Assembly (NCBI GenBank): GCA_903921295.1
Contig: CAIXOZ010000195.1
Span: forward strand, 1 to 8,884
DNA: 8,884 bases
Reading direction: 5' to 3'
From: an uncultured cyanobacterium
GTDB lineage: Bacteria; Cyanobacteriota; Cyanobacteriia; PCC-6307; Cyanobiaceae
A program made the position numbers and the translations under genes. A model generated the notes under the pieces. It was not told the origin of the DNA and did no database searches. It saw nothing but the letters and a program-made list of their open reading frames with translations. Positions 1 to 5,980 of the stretch are shown here, piece by piece (within the stretch, counting starts at the first letter, position 1; each line of letters begins with the position of its first letter).

Positions 1-971
1 GACCGGGCGAAGAGATCGCCCTGTTCACGGCCGATGGTCTCAGCCATCCGGTGGCGGCCATCGACATCCGGCCCTTCGCCGGTCTTGATCTGGCCCAGTT
101 GTTCTTCAGCAGCGATCGCACCTATGCGGTGGCCAGGCTCGGCCGTCTCCAGGATCTGGATCTGGGCAGTCCGCTGCTGGTCGCCGGCTTTCCCTCCCTG
201 GATCGGGCCGAGGGCCGTCAACCCCTGCGCCTCAAGTTCGGACGGCTGGAGGCGCGCTTCCCTTCCCCCCAGGCCGAGGGGTATCAGCTGCTGTATTCCA
301 ACGAAACCCTTCCGGGAATGAGCGGGGGGCCGGTGCTCAATGAGCGGGGCGAACTGCTCGGCATTCATGGCCGGGCGGAATTGCACACCGAAGCCAGCCG
401 CCGCCTCGGCAAACCAACGGCCACCAGCACCAACATGGGGCTGACGATCGCTCCCTATCTGGCCCTGCACTCCGGCAGCGCCGGGGCCACCACCGTTGCG
501 GAGGAGCCGGCAGCGGCGCCATCGCCGGGGGCCGCGCCGGCGACAGCGTTGGGTTCTCAGGCCGGACTGGCCGCACTCGATCAGGCCCTGAGCCTGGGGC
601 GGTTCGCCCAGGCGGATGCCCTGACCCGGGATCTGCTGCTGGCGGAACCGGGGCAGGGCGAATGGCTGAGCGAGTCCTCAGTCCATCATCTCCGCTGTGG
701 GCGGTTGCTGGCGGTGGACGCCACCTGGCGTCAGCACAGCCTTGGTCGTTTCGGCTTCTCAGCGCAGCGCCGCCTCTGGCCAGGTGATTTTGCCGGCTTT
801 GCAGCGCTGGCCGGCTGGCGGCGTGCCGGCTTTGTCCGCTACATCGAGGCCGATGGTTCGGAGCCTCCCAGGGGCTACTACCCGCGGCTGATCGCGGATG
901 GTCCGATTCTCCAGGTGCTGCTCGCCCGCTTCGGTCGCTGCCAGACGGAACAACCGACCGAGTCTCGATAA
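1..971 (+). CDS. Trypsin-like serine protease with C-terminal GUN4 domain (5' end missing)
   Basis: Partial gene. The reading frame is open from the window edge (first full codon at 3) to TAA at 969-971; the GTG at 51 lies inside a conserved-looking protease region and is probably not the true start. The N-terminal part is the second half of a chymotrypsin-fold protease. GLDLAQL (Asp codon 87-89) fits the DLAxL segment with the catalytic Asp, and NETLPGMSGGPVLNERGELL carries the nucleophile Ser (codon 321-323) in GxSGGPV. The catalytic His would lie upstream of the window. After an Ala/Pro-rich linker (about 471-555), roughly 567-905 reads as a GUN4 domain: an L-x(3)-GRFAQAD-x(2)-T helix, then GEWLSESSVHHLRCGRLLAVD, then LGRFGFSAQRRLW. 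Standalone GUN4 binds protoporphyrin IX and Mg-protoporphyrin and stimulates Mg-chelatase. A porphyrin-responsive protease is inference only. The GUN4 call is from motif recall, not a profile search. Confidence 0.85.
   Translation, partial: PGEEIALFTADGLSHPVAAIDIRPFAGLDLAQLFFSSDRTYAVARLGRLQDLDLGSPLLVAGFPSLDRAEGRQPLRLKFGRLEARFPSPQAEGYQLLYSNETLPGMSGGPVLNERGELLGIHGRAELHTEASRRLGKPTATSTNMGLTIAPYLALHSGSAGATTVAEEPAAAPSPGAAPATALGSQAGLAALDQALSLGRFAQADALTRDLLLAEPGQGEWLSESSVHHLRCGRLLAVDATWRQHSLGRFGFSAQRRLWPGDFAGFAALAGWRRAGFVRYIEADGSEPPRGYYPRLIADGPILQVLLARFGRCQTEQPTESR
112..119. repeat. HIP1 octamer GCGATCGC
   Basis: Perfect octamer within the protease part of the protease-GUN4 gene; one of three copies in this window. 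Confidence 0.6.
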
Positions 972-994
972 CATCGCCAGCGAACGTGTTGGGC

Positions 995-1000
995 GGGAGG
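995..1000 (+). promoter_or_regulatory. Possible Shine-Dalgarno deciding the start at 1003
   Basis: A purine run, GGGAGG, lies 2 bases before the ATG at 1003. The spacing is shorter than usual, but it is the only purine-rich anti-SD-like sequence near a start codon in this frame, and it supports starting here rather than at the GTG at 898, inside the upstream gene. Confidence 0.35.
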
Positions 1001-1002
1001 GG

Positions 1003-1680
1003 ATGTTTCTCCAGATCAATCGCGCGGCTGCTGCCACAGCTCCCACAGCCACCTCTGATGCCGCCGCTGCAACGACTGCATGCCCCGGCACGCGGGTCCC
1101 GGTCAGCTTCCGGCCGCGGCGTGGTGGTGGCAGACCGGCTCTGGTGGCTTCCACCTTCGGCATGGCCGCCTTGCTCCTGAATCCGGCGAACGCCCAGTAC
1201 AGCGAAGGCGCCGGCATTGAAACCGTTGGTTCAACCTCCATTCGCAGCCTGACGATTGCCCGGACCATTTTTCGTGGGGAATGTCCCGGCCAGATCCAGC
1301 ACACGATCACCGGCTATTTCGTCAACGATGATCTGCCGCCGCGACCAGGCCTGACTCTGAAGCTCACCAACATGTCCCGAGGGCTGTCTCCGGATGATCC
1401 TCCCTACACCAGCCGGACCTACGATCGTGGCCGGGCGTCCCAGTCCTTTGATATCGCCCTCGGAGACAGGCACCGAGGCAGTTTCTTTGTTGTCCGGGAA
1501 GGTCGCAACCTGATGCAGTATGAGATTTTTCAGGCTGGAAACACAATCGCCACGGGCACGTTTGATCTCCGGGTCGATTCTCCCGTGGCTTATGAATACC
1601 GAAACAAGCGTGCTGTTGAGGTGACTAAGTACAACAGTGACGGCAAGTCATATCGCACAACGGAATACCGCTGCCCCTGA
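1003..1680 (+). CDS. Probable exported protein of unknown function
   Basis: 225 residues from ATG 1003 to TGA 1678-1680; I do not recognise the family. The ATG lies 31 bp after the stop of the protease-GUN4 gene, so the two may be co-transcribed. Residues 1-45 are Ala/Thr- then Arg/Gly-rich and end in RPRRGGGRP. A hydrophobic stretch follows (ALVASTFGMAALLL, 46-59) and then PANA|Q, a plausible signal-peptidase I site after residue 64. The n-region is unusually long. The predicted mature part (about 160 residues) looks like a beta-rich domain, with many alternating polar/hydrophobic strands. It has only two cysteines, C94 and C224, near its two ends, which could form a disulfide. The last 100 bases use more A/T-ending codons than the surrounding genes. 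The gene ends 9 bp from the convergent murE stop, with no terminator between them. Confidence 0.7.
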   Translation: MFLQINRAAAATAPTATSDAAAATTACPGTRVPVSFRPRRGGGRPALVASTFGMAALLLNPANAQYSEGAGIETVGSTSIRSLTIARTIFRGECPGQIQHTITGYFVNDDLPPRPGLTLKLTNMSRGLSPDDPPYTSRTYDRGRASQSFDIALGDRHRGSFFVVREGRNLMQYEIFQAGNTIATGTFDLRVDSPVAYEYRNKRAVEVTKYNSDGKSYRTTEYRCP

Positions 1681-1689
1681 CGACCGGGC

Positions 1690-3198
1690 TCAGCTCCGCA
1701 GGCGCGCTCGGAGCACCTGCTCCGCTTCGACGCGGTCATCAAAGGGCACCTTGACGGTGCCCAGAATCTGGTAGTCCTCGTGGCCCTTGCCGGCGATCAG
1801 CACAAGGTCTGCCTCGCTGGCGCCTTCGATCGCCAGCTGGATCGCCCGGGCACGGTCCTTCTCCACCCTGACCGCTGCTCCCGCCGGGATCCCGGCCACC
1901 ACATCGGCAAGGATGGCGTCGGCATCCTCGGTGCGGGGATTGTCGGACGTGACCACCACCTGATCAGCCAGTAGGGCCGCAATGGCGCCCATCAGCGGCC
2001 GTTTGCTGCGGTCGCGGTCCCCGCCGCAACCAAAGACGCAGATCAGCTGCCCCTGGGTGAAGGGACGGCAGGCCTGGAGGGCGTTCTCGAGGCCATCGGG
2101 CGTGTGGGCATAGTCGACGATCACCGCAGGGATCGGGGCATGGCCAGGGCCCACCTGAATCCGCTCCATGCGGCCGGGCACTCCCTGGAAGCTGGGGATC
2201 GCCTCCAGTAACAGAGGCACCGGCAGTCCCTGCTGGGCCAGCACGCCGACCGCCTGCAGCAGGTTCATCAGGTTGAAGCGACCAACCAGGGGCGAGCGGA
2301 AGCCTCCTTCGCCGAGCGGGGTGATCAGACGGCCTTCCACTCCTGTGGAGGACACCTGAAGCTCCTCAAAACGAAGCTCGGCGTGGGCATGCTCCAGGGA
2401 GCTGCGCCAGCATGGGCGACCGCCTGCCGCCATGAGGCGCTCGGCGAGCTGGGCTCCCCAGGGATCATCGATGTTGATCACGGCTCCACCGTTGAGCAGC
2501 GGCGAGGCGAACAGCCTGGCCTTGGCCTCGAAATAGGCCTGCATCGTCGGGTGATAGTCGAGGTGATCCTGGGTGAGGTTGGTGAACACCGCCGCAGCAA
2601 AGCGACAGCCGGCCACCCGTTCCTGCTCCAGGGCGTGGGAGCTCACTTCCATCGCCGCCAGCTGTGCACCCGATTCCGCCGCCAGGGCCAGATCCGCCTG
2701 CAGCTGATCCGCGAAGGCGGTGGTGTGACGGGAGGTGACGCTCTGGCCCGGCCAGCGATTGACCAGGGTTCCGAACAGGGCGGCGGGCCTGCCGCAGCTG
2801 CTGCTCAGATGCTCGATCAGATGGGTGGTGGTGGTTTTGCCGTTGGTGCCGGTCACCCCGATCAGGGGCAGGCGCAGACTCGGCTCCGACCAGAAGGCGG
2901 CGGCCAGGCGCCCGGCCCAGCGGGCCGGGGCGCCGCTGACCTGCAGCACCGCATCCCTCGGGCCCGGGCAATCAAGGGCCCAGGCCTGGTCGCCGATCAC
3001 CGCGGCCACGGCACCATCCGCCAGGGCCTGGCGCCAGAAACTGCCACCGTCGTTGCGGCTGCCGGGCAGGCCGATGAACAGGGTGCCGGGGCCGATGCGA
3101 CGGGAATCGCAGCTGATGCTCGTCACCTCGGCATCCTCCAGATCTGCTCCTGGCTCGAGCCCGACCTGCCGCAGGAGGGAGTGAAGCCGCACGGTCAT
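1690..3198 (-). CDS. murE: UDP-N-acetylmuramoyl-tripeptide synthetase (MurE)
   Basis: 502 residues, normal for MurE. It is a cytoplasmic ATP-dependent ligase adding the third stem-peptide residue to UDP-MurNAc-L-Ala-D-Glu in peptidoglycan synthesis. Visible landmarks: an N-terminal UDP-binding domain with SCDSRRIGPGTLFIGLPG (29-46), the Mur-ligase P-loop GVTGTNGKTTTTHLIEHL (114-131), FTNLTQDHLDYH (205-216), the usually carbamylated Lys in YFEAKARLF (K226), and VDYAHTPDGLENAL (361-374). DNPR at 419-422 is the meso-diaminopimelate signature, so the substrate is probably meso-DAP, not Lys; GKGHEDYQ (470-477) follows. ATG at 3196-3198 has no clear Shine-Dalgarno, as is common in this window. It is last in the yidD - glutaredoxin-like - murE cluster, 30 bp after the preceding gene. 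Confidence 0.97.
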   Translation of the reverse strand: MTVRLHSLLRQVGLEPGADLEDAEVTSISCDSRRIGPGTLFIGLPGSRNDGGSFWRQALADGAVAAVIGDQAWALDCPGPRDAVLQVSGAPARWAGRLAAAFWSEPSLRLPLIGVTGTNGKTTTTHLIEHLSSSCGRPAALFGTLVNRWPGQSVTSRHTTAFADQLQADLALAAESGAQLAAMEVSSHALEQERVAGCRFAAAVFTNLTQDHLDYHPTMQAYFEAKARLFASPLLNGGAVINIDDPWGAQLAERLMAAGGRPCWRSSLEHAHAELRFEELQVSSTGVEGRLITPLGEGGFRSPLVGRFNLMNLLQAVGVLAQQGLPVPLLLEAIPSFQGVPGRMERIQVGPGHAPIPAVIVDYAHTPDGLENALQACRPFTQGQLICVFGCGGDRDRSKRPLMGAIAALLADQVVVTSDNPRTEDADAILADVVAGIPAGAAVRVEKDRARAIQLAIEGASEADLVLIAGKGHEDYQILGTVKVPFDDRVEAEQVLRARLRS

Positions 3199-3228
3199 GG
3201 AAGCGGGATGAACGGACGCGGCACTGTT

Positions 3229-3507
3229 CTAGGCGGATTCCTCCTCCGAACTCTGCCGCAACAACCACTGCTGTAGCGCTGCTGCCCCCAGCCGCGGCGA
3301 CACCCGCGGCAACTCCCGCCAGCCGGAGCCGGTCGCGATCGCCAGGACAGGCACCTCAAGGCCGTAGCGGGCCTGGAGCTCAGGGTCCTGATCGACATCC
3401 ACCACCTCCACCACCGGTGCCGGCATCAGGGCCGCAAGCCGTTCTGCGAGCCCTTCACAGAGGCAGCAACCGTGGCGGCTGAACAGTCGGTAGCGCTGGG
3501 GCGTCAT
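3229..3507 (-). CDS. Glutaredoxin-like small thioredoxin-fold protein
   Basis: 92 residues. The N-terminus YRLFSRHGCCLCEGLAERL matches the small glutaredoxin-like family (DUF836-type), which usually has a C-x-L-C redox motif after the first beta strand. Here it is C14-C15-L16-C17, so the CxxC pair is C14/C17 with an extra Cys between. VEVVDVDQDPELQARYGLEV and then VPVL (52-55, candidate cis-proline P53) complete the thioredoxin-fold pattern. The substrate is unknown; a thiol-disulfide or glutathione-linked role is inferred from the family. It lies between yidD (27 bp upstream in transcription order) and murE (30 bp downstream), so it is probably co-transcribed with both. No strong ribosome binding site is visible before ATG 3505-3507. 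Confidence 0.85.
   Translation of the reverse strand: MTPQRYRLFSRHGCCLCEGLAERLAALMPAPVVEVVDVDQDPELQARYGLEVPVLAIATGSGWRELPRVSPRLGAAALQQWLLRQSSEEESA
3335..3342. repeat. HIP1 octamer GCGATCGC
   Basis: Perfect octamer within the glutaredoxin-like gene; one of three copies in this window. Confidence 0.6.
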
Positions 3508-3534
3508 CAGAGACAGGGGATCGGGACAGGGCGC

Positions 3535-3861
3535 TCAATCGGGGACAGGATCGCAGCCGCAGGGGGTGAAGGGATGGCAGCGCAGCAGGCGCCGGATCGT
3601 CAGCCAGCCGCCGCGCCAGGGGCCGTGACGTTGGATCGCCTCCAGGCCATAGGCACTGCAGGTGGGGATGAAGCGACAGCGGGGACCGATCAGGGGAGAG
3701 ATCCCGTGGCGGTAGAGCTGGATCAGGGCGAGCAGGGCTGCGGCGAGCAGCCCATTCACCCGGCGGATCCAGGGAGGGGGCGCTTCGCCCGTGGCAGGGG
3801 CCTGGGTCGGATCGCAGGGCTCGTGCTCAGCCGCTGACGGGGTGGGGGGCAAGCTGGCCAT
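3535..3861 (-). CDS. yidD: Membrane protein insertion efficiency factor YidD
   Basis: 108 residues from the ATG at 3859-3861. The family core is unmistakable: a hydrophobic N-terminal segment NGLLAAALLALIQLYRHG, then ISPLIGPRCRFIPTCSAYG, EAIQRHGPWRGGWLTIRRLL and RCHPFTPCGCDPVPD. YidD is a small membrane-associated protein thought to assist YidC/Sec-dependent insertion. The usual GGYDPVP ending is CGCDPVP here. Start choice is uncertain. ATG 3861 is preceded closely by AGGGGA, but it gives a 34-residue Pro/Ala-rich extension that most family members lack. A GTG at 3757-3759 would give 74 residues, the usual size, without a ribosome binding site. A TTG at 3873 is also in frame. It is first gene of the yidD - glutaredoxin-like - murE cluster and is transcribed away from rpsD. 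Confidence 0.9.
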   Translation of the reverse strand: MASLPPTPSAAEHEPCDPTQAPATGEAPPPWIRRVNGLLAAALLALIQLYRHGISPLIGPRCRFIPTCSAYGLEAIQRHGPWRGGWLTIRRLLRCHPFTPCGCDPVPD

Positions 3862-3893
3862 TCCCCTATCCAAGCTCAGAAGCGCCGGTTTGA

Positions 3894-3911
3894 GGCCGGG
3901 TCAGACCGGCC
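3894..3911. repeat. Inverted repeat, 6-bp arms
   Basis: GGCCGG at 3894-3899 and CCGGCC at 3906-3911 are perfect complements with a 6-base loop (GTCAGA). No T-run follows on either strand, so it is not a standard intrinsic terminator. It directly abuts a second inverted repeat. Confidence 0.5.
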
Positions 3912-3936
3912 CACCTGGTCCGATGACGTCCAGGTG
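3912..3936. repeat. Inverted repeat, 7-bp arms
   Basis: CACCTGG at 3912-3918 pairs perfectly with CCAGGTG at 3930-3936 across an 11-base loop. It lies about 50-75 bp upstream of the chosen yidD start, so it could be a leader hairpin of the yidD cluster or a protein-binding site. Function is unknown. Confidence 0.5.
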
Positions 3937-4133
3937 CCAGGCAGTGTCATCCGGCGCCATCGCCCCACAGGATCCACCGCCCGCCCCCTGAAGCGACGTC
4001 GCAGGGAAACGGCTGTCGGGGACGGACCGGAGGCGGATGGCAGTCGTGCCTCTCCGGTGGTCCGCTTCGATGGTTCGCCGGATCGGGTCCTGCAGGCTGC
4101 TGGCGCCGAAAAGGGCCATGGATCATCAGCCCG

Positions 4134-4139
4134 TAAGAT
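4134..4139 (+). promoter_or_regulatory. Possible -10 element for rpsD
   Basis: TAAGAT fits the TAnnnT core of a sigma-70-type -10 box and lies 64 bases before the rpsD ATG. No good -35 hexamer is visible 16-18 bases upstream, which is common in picocyanobacteria. If it is used, the 5' leader would be about 58 bases and would include the palindrome at 4149-4158. Confidence 0.35.
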
Positions 4140-4203
4140 GGCCAATCGGCATCGATGCGGCAGTCGCCGGATCCGCCGAGTTCCAACCTCCCATCCCAAC
4201 AGC

Positions 4204-4812
4204 ATGTCTCGTTACCGCGGCCCTCGTCTGAGGATCACGCGGCGCTTGGGGGACCTTCCCGGTCTCACCCGTAAGTCCGCCAAGCGGGCTTATCCCCCCG
4301 GTCAGCACGGCCAAGCCCGTCGCAAGCGCTCCGAATACGCGATCCGTCTCGAAGAAAAGCAGAAACTGCGTTTCAACTACGGAATTTCCGAACGTCAGCT
4401 CGTGCGCTACGTGAAGAAAGCCCGTGCCCAGGAAGGTTCCACAGGAACCAACCTCCTCAAGCTTCTGGAAAACAGGCTCGACAACGTCTGTTTCCGTCTC
4501 GGCTTCGGCCCCACGGTCCCCGGTGCACGCCAGCTCGTCAACCACGGTCACATCACCGTGAATGGTCGTGTCGTCGATATCCCCAGCTTCCAGTGCAAGC
4601 CTGGTGATGTGATCGCGATTCGCGAACGCAAGTGCAGCAAGCAGCTGGCTGAGGGCAACCTTGCCTTCCCGGGTCTGGCCAACATTCCTCCCCACCTCGA
4701 GCTCGACAAGAACAAGCTCACCGCCAAGGTGATCGGTCGCTGCGAGCGTGAGTGGGTGGCCCTGGAAATCAACGAACTGCTGGTGGTCGAGTTCTACTCC
4801 CGCAAGGTCTGA
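4204..4812 (+). CDS. rpsD: 30S ribosomal protein S4
   Basis: 202 residues, the expected length for cyanobacterial and plastid S4. S4 is a primary 16S rRNA-binding protein that nucleates 30S body assembly. The N-terminus MSRYRGPRLRITRRLGDLPG and the basic segment AYPPGQHGQARRKRSEYAIR (29-48) are typical and lack the zinc-binding cysteines of some bacterial S4 proteins. The S4 RNA-binding domain spans about 91-155 (NRLDNVCFRLGFGPT through VNHGHITVNGRVVDIPS). ATG 4204 is chosen because family homology begins exactly there; the frame is open further upstream (to 3934), but that part does not resemble S4. No Shine-Dalgarno is visible in the last 20 leader bases. It is a single-gene unit between a divergent cluster and its own terminator. 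S4 often regulates its own mRNA in bacteria; nothing here proves that. Confidence 0.98.
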   Translation: MSRYRGPRLRITRRLGDLPGLTRKSAKRAYPPGQHGQARRKRSEYAIRLEEKQKLRFNYGISERQLVRYVKKARAQEGSTGTNLLKLLENRLDNVCFRLGFGPTVPGARQLVNHGHITVNGRVVDIPSFQCKPGDVIAIRERKCSKQLAEGNLAFPGLANIPPHLELDKNKLTAKVIGRCEREWVALEINELLVVEFYSRKV

Positions 4813-4856
4813 TCGGCAGGCGAGCGCTGCTCGCTTCGATGGTCGCCACCGTTCGC

Positions 4857-4885
4857 AAGCCCGGCCCCAGCGGCCGGGCTTTTTT
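4857..4885 (+). terminator. Intrinsic terminator of rpsD
   Basis: A 10-bp perfect stem: AAGCCCGGCC (4857-4866), loop CCAGC, and GGCCGGGCTT (4872-4881), with a run of six T from 4880 to 4885. It lies 44 bases after the rpsD stop. On the minus strand the following bases are not T-rich, so it should act only on rpsD. Confidence 0.92.
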
Positions 4886-5033
4886 GTTGTTCTGGCCCAG
4901 TGGTGGGTCTTCGTCTTTCTCCCTCGGCCCCCGTGGGCAGGCCGCCCACCGTTCTCCACGGCAGGCTTCCCCACACCCCAGGCGTGTCCGGGAAGGGGCC
5001 AACCAGGGTGCGCAGGCTGGCCTGGCTTGACCG
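4886..5033. other. Intergenic region between rpsD terminator and trpC 3' end
   Basis: About 148 bp between convergent units. The only clear structure is a 6-bp inverted repeat, GTGGGC (4933-4938) and GCCCAC (4944-4949) with a 5-base loop. It has no T-run on either strand, so it is at best a weak or Rho-assisted end for the trpC transcript. No coding sequence is convincing here. Confidence 0.5.
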
Positions 5034-5918
5034 TCAGGCCCCGATCAGCGTTTCCAGGGCGGCGCAGACATCAGCCTGGCGCATCAGCGATTCACCCACC
5101 AGCACGGCGTCGGCACCGGCGTTCTGGACCCGATCGAGGTCGTCGCGGCTGAACAGGCCCGATTCGCTCACCAGCAGGGCGCCCTTGGCGCGGATCTGGT
5201 CGGCGTAACGCGCACTCAGACGCTCGGTGGTGGCCAGATCGGTGTCGAAGGTGGCCAGATCGCGGTTGTTGATGCCGATCAGATCCACACCGTCGAGCTT
5301 CAGGACCCTTTCCAGTTCAGCTTCATCGTGCACCTCCACCAGCACAGCCAGGCCGAGGGTCCGCGCCGCCTTGAGCAAGTAGGTGAGGTCCTGATCGGTG
5401 AGGATCGCCGCGATCAGCAGCGCGGCATCGGCGCCGGCTGCCCTGGCCTGATAAAGCTGGTAGGGCGACAGGATGAAGTCCTTGCAGAGCAGCGGCAGAT
5501 CCACGGCCTCCCGCACCGACACCAGCACATCGAAGCCGCCCTGGAAAAACTCCTTGTCGGTCAGCACCGAGAGACAGCTCGCCCCACCGTCCCGGTAGCC
5601 CGTGGCGATCGCCACGGGGTCGAAGTCCTCACGGATCACACCCTTGCTGGGGCTCGCTTTCTTCACCTCGGCGATCACCGCCGGTTTGCGGCAGCTGGCC
5701 TTGAGCGCTGCGAGGAAATCGCGGGTGGCTGGGAGGTCAGCCACCTGCCGCTTGAGCTGGTCGAGGCTGACGCGTTCCTTTGAGGCGGCCACTTCACGGT
5801 CCTTCGCCCAGACGATCTTCTCGAGGATGTGCCGCGGTTCAGCCTCCGGATGGGGCACGGCGTACTCCAGATAAGCCACCTTCACCGGTGGACTGGGCGG
5901 GCGGCGGCGGATCTCCAT
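5034..5918 (-). CDS. trpC: Indole-3-glycerol phosphate synthase
   Basis: 294 residues. It converts 1-(o-carboxyphenylamino)-1-deoxyribulose 5-phosphate to indole-3-glycerol phosphate in tryptophan synthesis; cytoplasmic (beta/alpha)8 barrel. Barrel-strand motifs appear in order: IAEVKKASPSKG (82-93, catalytic Lys K86), LSVLTDKEFFQGG (116-128), LLCKDFILSPYQ (143-154, K146), LVEVHDEAEL (193-202, E195), LIGINNRDL (213-221), LLVSESGL (248-255) and VLVGESLMR (272-280). The first 30 residues are a tail ahead of the conserved EPRHILEKIVWAKDREV; the start ATG 5916-5918 gives MEIRRRPPSPPVK, which I recall as the picocyanobacterial form. It is monofunctional, with no TrpF domain attached. It is the last gene of the minus-strand cluster, 62 bp after lpdA, and is not grouped with other trp genes here. 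Confidence 0.96.
   Translation of the reverse strand: MEIRRRPPSPPVKVAYLEYAVPHPEAEPRHILEKIVWAKDREVAASKERVSLDQLKRQVADLPATRDFLAALKASCRKPAVIAEVKKASPSKGVIREDFDPVAIATGYRDGGASCLSVLTDKEFFQGGFDVLVSVREAVDLPLLCKDFILSPYQLYQARAAGADAALLIAAILTDQDLTYLLKAARTLGLAVLVEVHDEAELERVLKLDGVDLIGINNRDLATFDTDLATTERLSARYADQIRAKGALLVSESGLFSRDDLDRVQNAGADAVLVGESLMRQADVCAALETLIGA
5605..5612. repeat. HIP1 octamer GCGATCGC
   Basis: Perfect palindromic octamer within trpC. HIP1 is highly over-represented in many cyanobacterial genomes. Confidence 0.6.
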
Positions 5919-5980
5919 GGGGTGGCGTCGGGGGGCGGTCGTGGTGGGGAAGACGGTGGGGCAGGCGCTGCCGATCGGCC

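Larger units (their letters stand above)
3862..4203. other. Divergent intergenic region between yidD and rpsD
   Basis: 342 bp without a recognised gene. It must hold the control signals for both the yidD cluster (minus) and rpsD (plus). It contains two adjacent inverted repeats near the yidD side, a possible -10 element near the rpsD side and a 10-bp palindrome GCATCGATGC at 4149-4158. A minus-strand frame of 72 codons (3901-4119) is open with mostly G/C third positions, but it has no ribosome binding site and matches no family I know. I found no match by eye to SRP RNA, tmRNA, 6S RNA or RNase P RNA signatures. Confidence 0.6.

Noticed and set aside
898..1002. Upstream in-frame start (GTG 898) for the exported protein
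   Set aside because: It would overlap the end of the GUN4 domain gene by 74 bases and add residues unlike a signal peptide. ATG 1003 has an adjacent purine-rich site.
2383..3276. 297-codon plus-strand open frame opposite murE
   Set aside because: Antisense shadow of murE; low-complexity Gly/Gln/Ala translation without motifs.
3880..4140. Possible SRP RNA, tmRNA, 6S or RNase P RNA in the yidD-rpsD gap
   Set aside because: The core sequences of these RNAs were not found by eye on either strand.
3934..4203. In-frame upstream extension of rpsD
   Set aside because: S4 homology begins exactly at ATG 4204 and the extension is unrelated Arg-rich sequence; the openness reflects GC content.
4126..4974. 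282-codon minus-strand frame opposite rpsD
   Set aside because: It runs through the rpsD gene and its terminator and matches no family; shadow frame.
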